In this document: positions 1-10,998 of the stretch, one piece after another | Position numbering within the stretch: the first letter of the stretch is position 1 | How the letters are laid out: each line of letters starts with the position of its first letter | Assembly (NCBI GenBank): GCA_018296165.2 | Contig: JACKQL020000062.1 | Coordinates: forward strand, 124,001-188,000 | Direction of reading: 5' to 3' | DNA length: 64,000 nt | DNA from: Termitomyces sp. T153 | Lineage: Eukaryota; Basidiomycota; Agaricomycetes; Agaricales; Lyophyllaceae | Position numbers and translations under genes: made by a program | Notes under the pieces: model-generated | Database searches by the model: none | Told to the model about the DNA's origin: nothing | Seen by the model: the letters and a program-made list of their open reading frames with translations, nothing else

Positions 1-1
1 T

Positions 2-3000
2 GCTCGGCCTGCTCCACTTCAGCTCAACCAGAATGCCGGTAGAAGCGACTTACCCCGGCTCGAGCATGATTCAGCCAACCGGCCAAACCCTAGTCATTGC
101 ATTCGACCCCTTCCTCTTCCTCACCCTCCTCAAACCACTCAACCCGTAATAACACCAAACAGTGCTCATATCGTGCCTGCAGCAGGACGACCGAACCTTC
201 CTCCTCTTCCTCCACTACCCCAGGGTAAGCCTCCACCACCACCGGCTCGCCAGCCAGCCCGTCCTTCAGGTGCACAAGGGCTCAGCGGCCGGCGAACACC
301 TACTCAAGATCCGACTACATATGGTACAGCACTACCCACTGCCCCGCAGAATCGCGATCTCCTTACCCCTTCCTCCGCCACAAACTGGACTGGGTACCAT
401 CTGCCCGCGGACCCCCGACCAGGCAATCTCGGTGGGAAACCCCCTCCGCCCCGTTCGACATCCCCTCTACCCCCGGGTAGATCACGATCCGGACTTCCAG
501 GTAACCGTATTTCACACGCACGAAATATGTAGCTCAATTCTCTTATAGTGGGTGCAAGTCCCCCGAACAAATTACTACCTCGTCCGTCAGCCGGAACCAA
601 CCCACATCCATATGCCACTCAATCTACTCCGACACTGCAAAATAATCTTTCCCCGATATCAGAAAGTTTCACGTCAAACTCTGGAAACCCATCTCCATCT
701 TTGGCGTACACGGTTGGTCGCGGTGCTTTCAACAATTCCAATGCACCACAAGGGACAGTGCCTCTCGAAACGTTGCGCCGGAAGTTAGTCAAATTCGTGT
801 TGCCAGATGAAGGCCTGACTTCTACCATTGATGCTGCGACCTGTGCTGGAGGTGTAGAAGTGTTGGAGAAGGTCTTGAAGAAGTTTGGGAAGGGAGGTTT
901 GAGAAGCACCGATTCGGATAGTGATTATCTTCCGATCGAGGACGGCGGTCTCAGCATTGATGGATGGGCTGTCTATCTTTCAAAGGGACAAGATAATAAT
1001 CCTGGTGAGTTACATTGTGATGACATCAATTTCTGAACTGTACAGACATGCGGAATGCAGGGACACCATTGACTGAAGCAGAATTGCTCTCGATATGTCA
1101 TGCCCCACCGGAGAATCCGTGGCGAGAGCATGGCTTAATCGTTCGCCGACTTCCCAAAGTCAAGCGTCATGATGATCGTGGCGCTATGTCTAGCTCGACG
1201 AGCAGGGCGACTAAGCGTGCAAGCTCTATCAGCATCTTGAGCGGTTTGGGAGTCCGAGATCCCGAGCGAGCACTAGATCCTCCTTCACCAACTTCCGCCG
1301 CCTTGAGTCCTGCAGCACATCATGCGGCAAAGCGACCCTCAAAATTGCGGAATTTCTTTGGCCAACGACCACCAAGCGAACTAATCACGAACCATCTGAC
1401 GGAATTCTTCCCCGCTATAGAGAAGAAGGTACTGGAACGCACGGCTCGACACAGTTTGATGCTGCGATCGAGCACCTTTTCCTCAAAGCGTGATAGTGTG
1501 ATGTCGATTGCTGCTGGATCCCAGTCTCGATTCAGCAACAGTACTCAAGGATCCATAGGATCCGTAGGGTCTCCACCCAGAAGATCCATTTCTCCATCCC
1601 ACTCAATCGTTGACTCAATAGTACCTCCGCTCACCGCCAAACCTGGTCGAACCGGCGATGCGGAAGAAAGTCAAAGCGAGGAGATACCTCGAATGTCTCT
1701 TTCTACAGACGATGGACGATCAATTGACCTTTATTCGCAAGATGCGGGTGCAAGTACTACAACAGCCTCTCCCCCTCAACTTCTTCCCCCTATTCCCTTC
1801 CCAACTGAATCATTTTCCGACTCGTTTGATAACATAACTGGGCGTAATGTATCGCGGACGGCTTCAAATGCGTCAAGACGTATGAGTTACATGACTGAAC
1901 TGCGGAGCAAACGAGACCGCTCTGATACCGCAAGTCTCATGACGGTCGATGAAATTACGGCAGAGGTGGAGAGCCGCAGAGCAAGTATGCAAGTTGATCC
2001 TGGCTCAGATACGGATGATTGGACAAAAGTCGACTCTGATGGATTGGAAAGTAGTACTTTAGCAGATCAAGATCTGCCAAAAGAAGTGGCTCCCGCTGGG
2101 GTTGAGGTGGATGAAAATGAGGACGAGGACTCAAACAACGAGGGCCCTGAAGCAATGACTTCTCAAGGAGGCAAGACATCCTTTTTTCGCACAAATATCT
2201 CGGCGTTTGACTTGCTCATAGGAAACAAATGGATCAAGGGCGCTTTGATCGGTGCTGGCTCTTTTGGCAAGGTCTATCTTGGCATGGACGCTTCAACTGG
2301 TCTTCTAATGGCTGTCAAACAAGTAGAACTGCCAACAGGTTCTGGTCCGAATCAAGAACGCAAGAAAAGTATGCTCAGTGCCTTGGAAAGGGAAATCGAA
2401 CTTTTGAAAAATCTCCAACACGCGAACATCGTGCAATATCTTTGTTTGTGATATCTTCATGTGCAATTTCCAAGCTTGTCTGAACACACAATTCTTTCTT
2501 TAGATTCATCCATTGATGACGAATATCTCAACATTTTTTTGGAGTACGTGCCCGGGGGTTCGGTAACTGCTCTTATCCGTAACTACGGTGCTTTTGAGGA
2601 ACCGCTAGTGAAAAACTTTGTTCGACAAATTCTAGAAGGCCTTAACTACCTCCATGAGCGTGACATCATTCATCGAGATATCAAAGGTGCAAACATCCTT
2701 GTCGACAATAAAGGTGGTATCAAAATCTCAGATTTTGGGATTTCCAAGAAGGTCGATGACAGTAAGGGAATCATTGTTCGTGGTATATTCCTTGTTGAAT
2801 CCATCCTATTCAGATCTCTTGACTGGTAACCGGGTTAATCGACCCTCACTCCAAGGCTCTGTCTTCTGGATGGCCCCAGAGGTTGTAAAGCAGAGCGCGC
2901 ATACTCAAAAGGCCGATATTTGGAGCGTCGGGTGTCTTGTCGTGGAAATGTTGACAGGTGAACACCCCTGGGCTCAGCTTACTCAGATGCAAGCCATTTT

Positions 3001-3250
3001 TAAAGTGAATCATTCATTCTTGTAATAAATCAAGAATAGATTCTGATCTGTTCTCCCTTGATGTCAGATTGGCTCTTCTGCAAAACCGAGTATACCATCA
3101 GATATCAGCGCGGAGGCCCAGGAGTTCTTACGCCTCACTTTCGAATTGGACCATGAAGCCAGACCCTCGGCAGCTGAGCTGTTACAACATTTGTGGATAA
3201 GTAAGAAGAGTAAAGGTGGCAAAAACGCCACATCGTTTGAATCAGCATAA
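2..3250 (+). CDS. STE11: Ste11/Byr2-type MAP kinase kinase kinase, 5' end missing
   Basis: This is the upper kinase of the mating/stress MAPK cascade; it phosphorylates a Ste7-type MAPKK. The reading frame is open to the left edge, so the N-terminus (where this family carries a SAM domain) lies outside. Reading exons 2-500, 549-1004, 1046-2443, 2504-2761, 2814-3004 and 3068-3250 gives 994 visible residues. They comprise a proline-rich stretch, a Ras-binding-like segment ([16 protein letters not shown], coded near 760-810), a long Ser-rich linker, and a C-terminal kinase domain. The kinase has glycine loop [14 protein letters not shown] lysine MAVKQVELP, catalytic [13 protein letters not shown] in KISDFGIS, and [11 protein letters not shown]. 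All introns are 41-64 nt with GT-AG ends. The order Ras-binding then kinase favours Ste11/Byr2 over Bck1 or Ssk2. Confidence 0.93.
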
Positions 3251-3357
3251 TCTTGTGCTTTCCTTTTGCTATCGTAATATGTAATCCTTGTTGTACTATT
3301 CGAATTTGCACGACAATCTTTGTACTTATACTTGGTAATCAATGCACTTCTATACTA

Positions 3358-5753
3358 TCAAATATCATCCTTAGCCCGCTTTCTCTTGGAACCGCCAACG
3401 GCTTTCGTCCCTGGGCCCCAGTGACTTGTTGGATTTTCCTGATACCTAACAAGCTTCATTTTCCCTGACGGTGTGACAGAATCCGGATGTCTTTTGAAGT
3501 TCGCCTCAAAGCTACATAATGATGCAGATCGATCAATGTCAGCGATGATATGATTTGGCTTGATATCTGTTACCTTGGTTCTTTGGCAAGCAAGCGTCGT
3601 GCAGGAGAGTTTTCAGAAATATTTTCCATTTTCACAGGCTTGAGTTTAATCCAGGAACGGAATACGTTGTGCACATCTTCTCGTGTTGCTGTAGTCTTTA
3701 AAGAGCCAGCACAGGCATGAGATCGGGAGATTTTGTGACCAGCATGGAGAAGGGCAGAACTATGAAAGCATGATTGGGACATCATGAGTATTGAACGGAA
3801 GACTCACGCAATTTCCTCAAGTGTCGGTGTGATGCAGTGGAAGGAACTAGCTATTCTAGCCGGAGTAAAGTAGAAAGGGACATCGAGCTCCTACGAGCAC
3901 TTGAGTTCCATTGTACAGTGACAAGATCGGGGATGTTCACCTCTTGTGCAACAGTCAGCATCCCTTTCATCCGTACCGCAGTTCCATACTTATCCTGATT
4001 CGCTTCCAGATGATCCAGGACCTTGGACACAAACTTTGAGTCGTGTAAAGGTCCTGACCACATCGGTCCAGCCATCTGTAGTGTTATCAGTCACGAGCAA
4101 ACGGGTTGAATTTGATAAGCCCACGTGTAACGCCGAATCGCACTCAGGACATTTCTGTGCTACTCCAGGTCCGTTTTGAATTTTAAAGAGGTAGTTGATA
4201 TTGCCAGCCGCTGATTGCTTTTCGATCACTCTACCGAGAGGTTGCTCGTAGAATGATTGACATGCTGAGCAAATATAATATGCCGACGTCTTTCTGCATA
4301 CGGATTTGAATAACATGTTGGATACGGAAAATGACAGCGCACGTTAGAGCTTTTTTCACTTCCAACGGAGAAGTCTTGACTCGAACGAATATCCGTACAT
4401 AGAAATCAATTGATAGCGAGACAAGAGGCTCAATGTAACGTCCATATCTTGATGCGGAAGTTGAGAGAGTATGGAGCACGAGTCGTAGCGCCTGTCAAGA
4501 AGATGAACGATTGCTCTCTTGGGACGGACACAAACCTACCGCCTCATGACAATATTCCGCCTTGACGGGAACACCGCCATAGTTGGAAAAGCTGGCGAAT
4601 GTGAATATCTCTGTCACTTGTTAAGATCGAGGACCTACCATTTTTCAGGATAGTTCGTCGTTGCCAACACGGAGAGGTCAGTACAGGTGACACATAGTAA
4701 ACCTATAGAAAATGTTCAGTAGTGGACTGATTGTGAAGGATATACCTACCCCCATCTTTCACACATTGGACGGCAGCATCGATGAATGGTGCTGCTGTAC
4801 CATACGGGTCGAGATCAACAACATCTACCCGATCCTTTTCCTCTCGGTGTGAATACATTAATGTGCTAGAAAATGAGCCCAAGTTAGACGTTCTGCTTAA
4901 CGCTCTGATGATTCACTCTACCAAGCATCGCCTTCATTAATTCTCACTTTTCCGGAGGCGTCATGTGCAGATCCTAGGTCATTGATTTCGATATTCCTTC
5001 TCATTGCTGCAGTAGCGGAAGGCGAAAGATCGTTGGCTATGACATGTCTAGCCGGACTTCAGTACAGGCCTACAACAGGAAAATATTGAGTCGACTTACT
5101 TAAGAAGTGGGATTTCCTTTGCATAACGGATCGAGCGAAGACCAGTCGCTGAGAGCGCTTCTAGCAAGATGAATTTATATGGCTTTCTTCCTGATGAGCA
5201 TTTTCCCACAAGACCCTAGTGTTTAGCGCACCTCGGGTGTCCTTATCGTAGAGCAAGGGGCCTCGACTTTTGAATCATCAGCTCCGCCGACGGAAGTCAA
5301 AAGCTCCCTCGCTGGAGTTTCCTCAGATTCTACTACGCTTCGCGTCGTCGATGTCGGTAAATATGGAAGTCACTGGGCGCGGTACGCACCTTTGCGTTTT
5401 TTAGCTACTCCTCCTTTCTGCTTCTTAGCCCTCTTTTCTTGGTGTTGTCTCCATCTTTCCTCTTTCGACTTGTTTAGCTCCTCGCTCCACACCCGAATGC
5501 ACGCTACGCTAGTGTCACGATTGAACTCCTGCACGGGGTTCAAAAACGCCTTGTTCGATTCAAGTAAAATATGAGAGGTGTTTTCCGTATGCAATGTAAA
5601 TCCGTCAGGGACAACAATATTGCTTGCCGTCGACATCTTCAGTCGGCCGTTTATACAGCGTGAGACGGAGAGGCGGCACAAGGCCGATATCAAGATGAAG
5701 GTCGACGTTTTCGTTGAGCTCCTGATCAACGCGTCACACTGAAAACTTGGCAT
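3358..5753 (-). CDS. TRM1: tRNA (guanine26-N2)-dimethyltransferase Trm1
   Basis: Trm1 uses S-adenosylmethionine to make N2,N2-dimethylguanosine at G26 of cytosolic and mitochondrial tRNAs. Family motifs appear in order along the minus strand: an N-terminal [18 protein letters not shown] block near 5530, a SAM-binding segment near 5000-5140, the hallmark [16 protein letters not shown] near 4770-4830, a Zn-like CSACQ...CPEC pair near 4150-4270, and the C-terminal AGHKISRSH and NPTSHWGP blocks near 3410-3740. The last exon ends in a basic SKRKRAK stretch (possible NLS). At least seven short introns interrupt it. Two in-frame starts exist, at 5753 and 5636; the 39-residue extension from the first is basic and presequence-like. 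The 3' end converges on STE11 with 107 bp between stops. Confidence 0.93.
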
Positions 5754-6189
5754 CAGTACTTTTCATTACTAAGTTTATGTTATGTAAACGCAGCAGGAAT
5801 TTTCAAGCATTTACTTATTGGACACATGAGAGAATAGAGTATCACAGACAAAGCTGCAAGCGTATGCAGACACCTCTAGAAGCTATCGGAATGAAGCTGT
5901 GACCAACGACGTCTCACCAGAATACGAGTGACTAATTCCAAAATGACGCTCTTAATTGCAGAGCGCAGAATACTGCTCTATGATAGATTGGTGAGTATTA
6001 TAATTGTGGCGCAGCATGACACAGCTTTCTGAGAACCACCAGGCCTCTAATATGATCGAGTGGACCGTGTTGTATCAAACAAGTTCCTTAAATATCAAGT
6101 CGGGTGATGTCATTCTCCAGCAATCAATAACTTAAGGGTCACGATTTGACGATAACAAATACATAGATAGCTTTCACAAGTACAGAACA
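5754..6189. other. intergenic region upstream of TRM1
   Basis: This 436-bp gap separates the TRM1 start from the ATX1 stop. It should hold the TRM1 promoter and the ATX1 3' UTR. I see no coding exon with conserved content, no RNA gene and no clear repeat. Confidence 0.6.
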
Positions 6190-6632
6190 TCATGCTACAG
6201 TGGTTCCAGACCTGACCTGTCCAAATTTGATTTGAGTGGATGTATAATCGTCACTGAAGACGACATACCTCTTTGCCAGTCTTCTGGATCTTGGCCAGTA
6301 TATCATCGTAAGGGAGGCGGGATGTAACAAGAACCTCCTGCGTATCAAGGAGAACACTGTAGTCGGATACATCTAAGGAAACGAATAAGGAACTCGATCC
6401 TGGATATTGTGAGATGTTGTTTAACTTACCGCCTGTATCTTTAGCCTTGTTCAGGACACGGGAGACGGCGCCAGAGCATCCGGAACAAGTCATCTGGTTG
6501 AAGCGAGATAATAAGCAGAAAGACGACAAGTACATATCAGCACTCGCCTTTACATCGAACTTGTACTTGTGTTCCTACGACAATTTAATCAATCCGGGAT
6601 GAAGAACATATCCTGGCATGAATTACCGTCAT
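6190..6632 (-). CDS. ATX1: Atx1-type cytosolic copper chaperone
   Basis: Atx1 carries Cu(I) from the cytosol to the Golgi copper ATPase Ccc2. The spliced product is 75 residues, close to yeast Atx1 (73). Five exons are read on the minus strand: 6632-6627, 6574-6548, 6493-6430, 6372-6269 and 6216-6190. The protein starts MTEHKYKFDVK, then the copper-binding loop MTCSGCSGAV with both cysteines, then QEVLVTSRLPYDDILAKI and QKTGKEVRSG, which match the heavy-metal-associated fold strand by strand. The first exon codes only two residues. The second intron has GC, not GT, at its 5' end if the family register is kept (KFDVK directly followed by MTC). A GT donor six bases upstream in the gene would drop two residues of the first strand. 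Four introns in 76 codons is dense even for a basidiomycete. Confidence 0.92.
6494..6547 (-). other. probable GC-AG intron in ATX1
   Basis: This 54-nt intron starts GCGAGT and ends ACCAG in gene orientation. It is a multiple of three and has no in-frame stop, so retention would insert 18 residues immediately before the MTCSGC metal site. Confidence 0.7.
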
Positions 6633-7037
6633 ACTGAGCTAGATGAACATGATGTGTCAAGGAAAAGCATTGCAGATACAATCGGCTCACAATGAAACAA
6701 GATAAAGATGTGGTCAAAGAAGAAGTTGTAGTAAGCTGTGAGTGTCGTGGGACTGGCAGTTTATAAGCAACCCGAGGGGTACAGTCCACCCACATTATTA
6801 AGCAGCTTCTTTTGATCACCATCAACATCGGCTGTGAAGACTGTTCCAAATCAATCATCGGCAATGAACGATCAAAGAAGCCGCTAAAAATGTGGACGGG
6901 TTCGCATACCTGATAGCGTCATATCTCCAGTCAGGTTTGAATATATGTTGGCATGCAGATTCGCAATGGTATGGATGTGATGACAAGGGGGTATTAGTAT
7001 GAGCGATCCTTCTCCTCCCACATATCTGAATCGCTGT
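6633..7037. other. intergenic region between ATX1 and the amino-acid permease
   Basis: This 405-bp gap should contain the ATX1 promoter and the permease 3' UTR. Only short open frames without family resemblance are present. No copper-responsive element stood out by eye. Confidence 0.6.
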
Positions 7038-9619
7038 CTAACTATGCAAATGACCTTCTAACATCTCTGTAGGCTCATCGCCTTCTACAGATTCCCACCC
7101 TTCTTCATTAAGTCGACGTCTCCATGACCGACTCCAGCATGACGATATCCATGCTTAGAAGTACTTAATATGGAAATATCCCCACCATGACGGATGCGAA
7201 ACTCACAAAATATTCGAGGGCGATCTTGCTCATTTCGTCGGGTGATGTAGAACACAGGGATCCCAGCCGATACAAATCCTAAGTCATAAGTGTTATATTC
7301 AAGCAAAAAGCGCGACAGTGGCATACCAAGGACAGCAATAGCCTCAGCAGGTGCAGCAATAATCGGCATGATTAAAAGGAAAAGGGCGACCTGGAAATAA
7401 ATGTGAAGACCTGCAATATGAATCTGCAAGCATATCTGACTTACACCACAGAAGGTGATTGGAGTGATGATCCACGCCTTGTAAGGTCTAAAGCACTCGT
7501 ATAAAGAAATGTGGAGGGAAAATAAGGTGTTCATACCTTTCTAACGAAGGCTCTTTTACACGGAGAATAATCAATCCAAGGACCTGCATTTACATTAGAG
7601 ACGCAATCTCTACAAAACGGGCGAAAGCATTGACTCACGGTAAGGAAGTAAAAGGCCCAAGAAGCAACGACTGAGAAGTTGATGAGCGACCTAAATCCTC
7701 CTCCAATCACTACGAATGAAATCGTAAGAAAAGCCTGCAACAAAGCAGCATTGAATGGGGTCTGGCGTGAGGTATGCAGCCGACCAAAAAGAGCAGGCAG
7801 GAAATGTTCTTTTCCCGCAGCATAGATCAAGCGAGATGTTGTAAAGAACGAGCCTGACAAAAGTCAGAGACGCATAGATTGATTCAAGAAATGTTTACCA
7901 TTGAGTGCACCAAAACAAGAAAAAGCGACCATGAAAGCAAAGACCATGCCTCCAATTGGACCAAATAAAGCTCGACCGAAATCCAAAGCAACTGTATTAC
8001 TCATGCTGACTGTCACCTGCACAATCATCATATAGAAGATTGACATCCGGTCCAACGTCGCAGCTTACCATGTCAAGTACAACAAAATACGAGATATTGG
8101 CCAACATGAATGTCAACTATAGAAAGGATTCTGAATTAGAAATAACTTTAGAGAGAGGTATCTAGGACACTTACAATCACAATGGCCATACTAGAGTGAA
8201 TAGCTCTTGGTATGTTTCTTTCCGGGTGAGTCATTTCCCCTCCCACATAATTGGCTTGGTCCCAGCCATCGTATGCCCACAGGCCAGAATACAGTGCAAG
8301 AGACCATGATGAGGGACTTCTGCTCGTGCCTTCGAATAGCGGTTGCCGAAAGGACGTTGAAGCTTTTCCACGAACCAACTGTATCAAACCCAAAACTGTG
8401 ATAGCTATCTAGAGAAGGATTAAGCGAACCCGAAAAAAAGATACTCGGGTCATACTAGGGAAACAATCTTGAAAAAAGGTAAGAAAGGTAGGGGAACAAA
8501 CTCGTCTGGACAAGGCACCCACCTTAATGGTTGTAAAGACGACGGCAGCTCGCGAACCCAGCTTGCGAGAAACTGTGCAGATTACGGTCACTACCACAAC
8601 TGCCCCAACTGCCGTAAGTTTGATAGCCCATTGAGGAATGTCATCCGGCGATACCTCATCGCGGGAATGGTTCCAAAAGAGGCGGTTTATATACTCTGCA
8701 AAAATGAGGCTGATAACCGCATTTCCACCTGGATGGCATGGACTAAAGTTCAATATACATCAAGAGAATAAGAATCTAAGGCATACCAGGCTTCAGCGCA
8801 ATGATCGCAGTCCATGCAAAAAGGTAGGAAACAAGTGGCCCATATGCGTATGAGAGATATGCTTGCGCACCACCATTCAGAGGAATGGCCGAACCCAACT
8901 CCGCGAAACTACTCGCACCCGTCCATGCAAGCACTCCAGAGAGTGACCATACAATTAGACTCGCGCCGACGCTTTTGGTGTTTGCAATAACAATCCCAGG
9001 TGATGAACTACAAATGAATTAGAAACTGTGTAACCCGAAACAAAGGATTGCCTGCACAAAATGCCTGAACCAATCTACAAAGATAAGAAGTATGTCATGG
9101 GTTGCGAAAAATGACCTCATCATACCTGCAGCCCCACAATGAGAGCAATACCTTCAGGGTACATTGTACTATATACTCAGTATGCGGAAGAAAAATATCA
9201 ACGGGAGACTTGCCATTGATAAGCCCAACACTTTTTTCGGTACTGGGTCCTTGTCGAACGTCTGGGTCTGTAAGACTCATACTCAACGGTAGCTATAGAA
9301 AATATGACTCAAACATCAGAAATGCACAATGTATAGGCAAATACCCACTAGATCATGCTGAAATTCAAAACCAGAGCCCGAGTAAGAACGGCCTCTACAC
9401 ACAGGAGGTTAAGAATTCTGACATGACCTAAAAACCTTAAAACAGAGCATACCGACTATATCTGACGGGAACTACGGAGGGTCCCTCAGAGATTTCGAGA
9501 GCTCGCAACGATCCCTCATCAGAATCGTGAGAATGTCGGTTGAGGAGAGGTGAAGATGGGGGATATGTTCCGCTTTGTGGGGACTTGATAGTAACATAGT
9601 CATTTCTCGTGAGAGTCAT
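7038..9619 (-). CDS. APC-superfamily (L-type/LAT-like) amino-acid transporter
   Basis: This is a multi-pass plasma-membrane or vacuolar amino-acid transporter. The soluble N-terminus (start ATG at 9619, MTLTRNDYVTIKSPQ) is Ser/Pro-rich. The APC signature follows: an IGSGIF-type first helix, then SSPGIVIANTKSVGASLIVW and AWTGASSFAELGSAIPLNGG near 8840-9010, and KPGGNAVISLIFAEYINRLF near 8720. Further on are YSGLWAYDGWDQANYVGGEM near 8240-8300, SRLIYAAGKEHFLPALFGRL near 7780-7840, and further hydrophobic helices down to 7270. The C-terminus is short and acidic (RLNEEGWESVEGDEP). About ten short introns break it. Fungal relatives are annotated both as LAT-type and as high-affinity methionine permeases; substrate cannot be read from sequence. 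A TCACGTGA box lies about 160 bp upstream. Confidence 0.88.
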
Positions 9620-9777
9620 GGACAGATGGCTGGCAGGCCGTCACTCGAAGTTCGGACTGGACACAGGGGTCGTTCACTAGGTTGTTGACGATCACTGACG
9701 AGGGACACGACTCTCCAGCTGACGTTCAACTTGAGCTAAATTCAAAATTAGGCATTGGCAAAGAAAGTAATTTTGTA

Positions 9778-9785
9778 TCACGTGA
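9778..9785. promoter_or_regulatory. CACGTG box upstream of the amino-acid permease
   Basis: The palindrome TCACGTGA lies 159 bp upstream of the permease start codon, in the 310-bp gap (9620-9929) before MTR3. It matches the bHLH core used by Cbf1-type factors. Function is inferred only. Confidence 0.4.
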
Positions 9786-9929
9786 CAATAAACGCATAAC
9801 GAGACGCGTCGGAAAATGATGATGAAGATTCAATCTAGAATTCTAACCTGTCTATGTATTCATGTTCCAAGTATAGCTGCATGATAAACTACAATCAAGT
9901 TTATACATGATCTCTCAATGCCTGTGCCA

Positions 9930-10926
9930 CTACAAAGTGAATATCTGTACACCGTTCATGGCAAGCATCCATACACTTTGGATAGGATTAGCAAAGACAA
10001 CAGGATGAGACTGGTCAAGGCAACATACTTCAGAAACTTCTCCTAGACTCATTTGACCAGATTGCCAGACACTGGTGACGGTGTTCACCGCAGGCATGCA
10101 AGATAGAACCAAAGTGCCTTTCGCCAATTGGGCCTCTCCCTCAGTAGGGTCTAGCCAGATCTCTCGACCAACGATGGACTACGGAACATATAGATGTCAA
10201 CAGTTGATACAGGAGAAAGTTCTCACCGAAGCACAGGACATGACAAGGCCGAGCATCTCTACTCCAGCATCCGCCAAGGCAGTACTAGCAGCCACAACCC
10301 CGGATGCTATACACCCTTCCATCCCATCGACCTCGATGATTGTTAGGAAGACATCTATGGTAGATTTCGGTAATAGTTCTAGGCGCACTGACGGTACGAG
10401 TGCCTGATGTATGGCCATCGCCAACGACCTGTCTTCAGCATCCTAAATCAGCTCAATGATTATGCACTCTCATTGGCCACAATGAAGATATCGTACACGG
10501 ATAGGTGCCTTTCGATGTCCACAAGAGAAGGGGGCAAACTTGACTTCGACATTAAGTTTGCCTTTTTCATTGTATGCATTATTTTTTGACTGTCTCGGAC
10601 CATAACTGAACGATGTGGTAGTGTAAATGGTGTGTGACGTAAAATAGAAAAAGACAAACACAGCACAGGCAATCTTTGTCCGTTCCGTCTCTACATAAGC
10701 AGAACCATTCGCTTGATCAATTAATCCAGGCTGCAAAACTGGTGAGGGTGAGAATTGACGGACAGGACAACCCTTACAACATACAGATGGGGCGAATATC
10801 CGTTGGGTTTCGTGCCTTTCGTGATTGACCTAAGGTCCAAAACAGATTCTCAGCATCGTCAAAGATTGGAGGGTGGCTCTCTTCAGGGCCATTTATGCGT
10901 CTACGGTCAAAACTTGCTTGCGCCAT
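9930..10926 (-). CDS. MTR3: RNase PH-fold exosome subunit Mtr3
   Basis: Mtr3 is one of six RNase PH-like ring subunits of the nuclear/cytoplasmic RNA exosome and is normally catalytically inert. Start ATG at 10926 gives MAQASFDRRRINGPEESHPP. Exon 1 then joins at RPI to FLQPGLIDQANGSAYVETER and TKIACAVYGPR. The second part holds EKGKLNVEVKFAPFS, the ALVPSVRLELLPKSTIDVFL strand, and GCIASGVVAASTALADAGVE, and ends MNGVQIFTL at 9930. The KLNVEVKFAPFS and STALADAG blocks are diagnostic for the Mtr3/Rrp41-like branch. Mtr3 is preferred over Rrp41 because the second block follows IDVFLTIIEVDGMEG. The start lies 72 bp from the divergent NSRP1 start. Confidence 0.85.
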
Positions 10927-10998
10927 GGAAGCAGAAACAAACTGAATGACATTTAAAACTCCGAAAGTCGAGAGTGCTGTTCCAATGCAGCGTCGTTC

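Noticed and set aside
10407..10589. Plus-strand open frame opposite MTR3
   Set aside because: It lies over conserved MTR3 exons and reads as antisense shadow.
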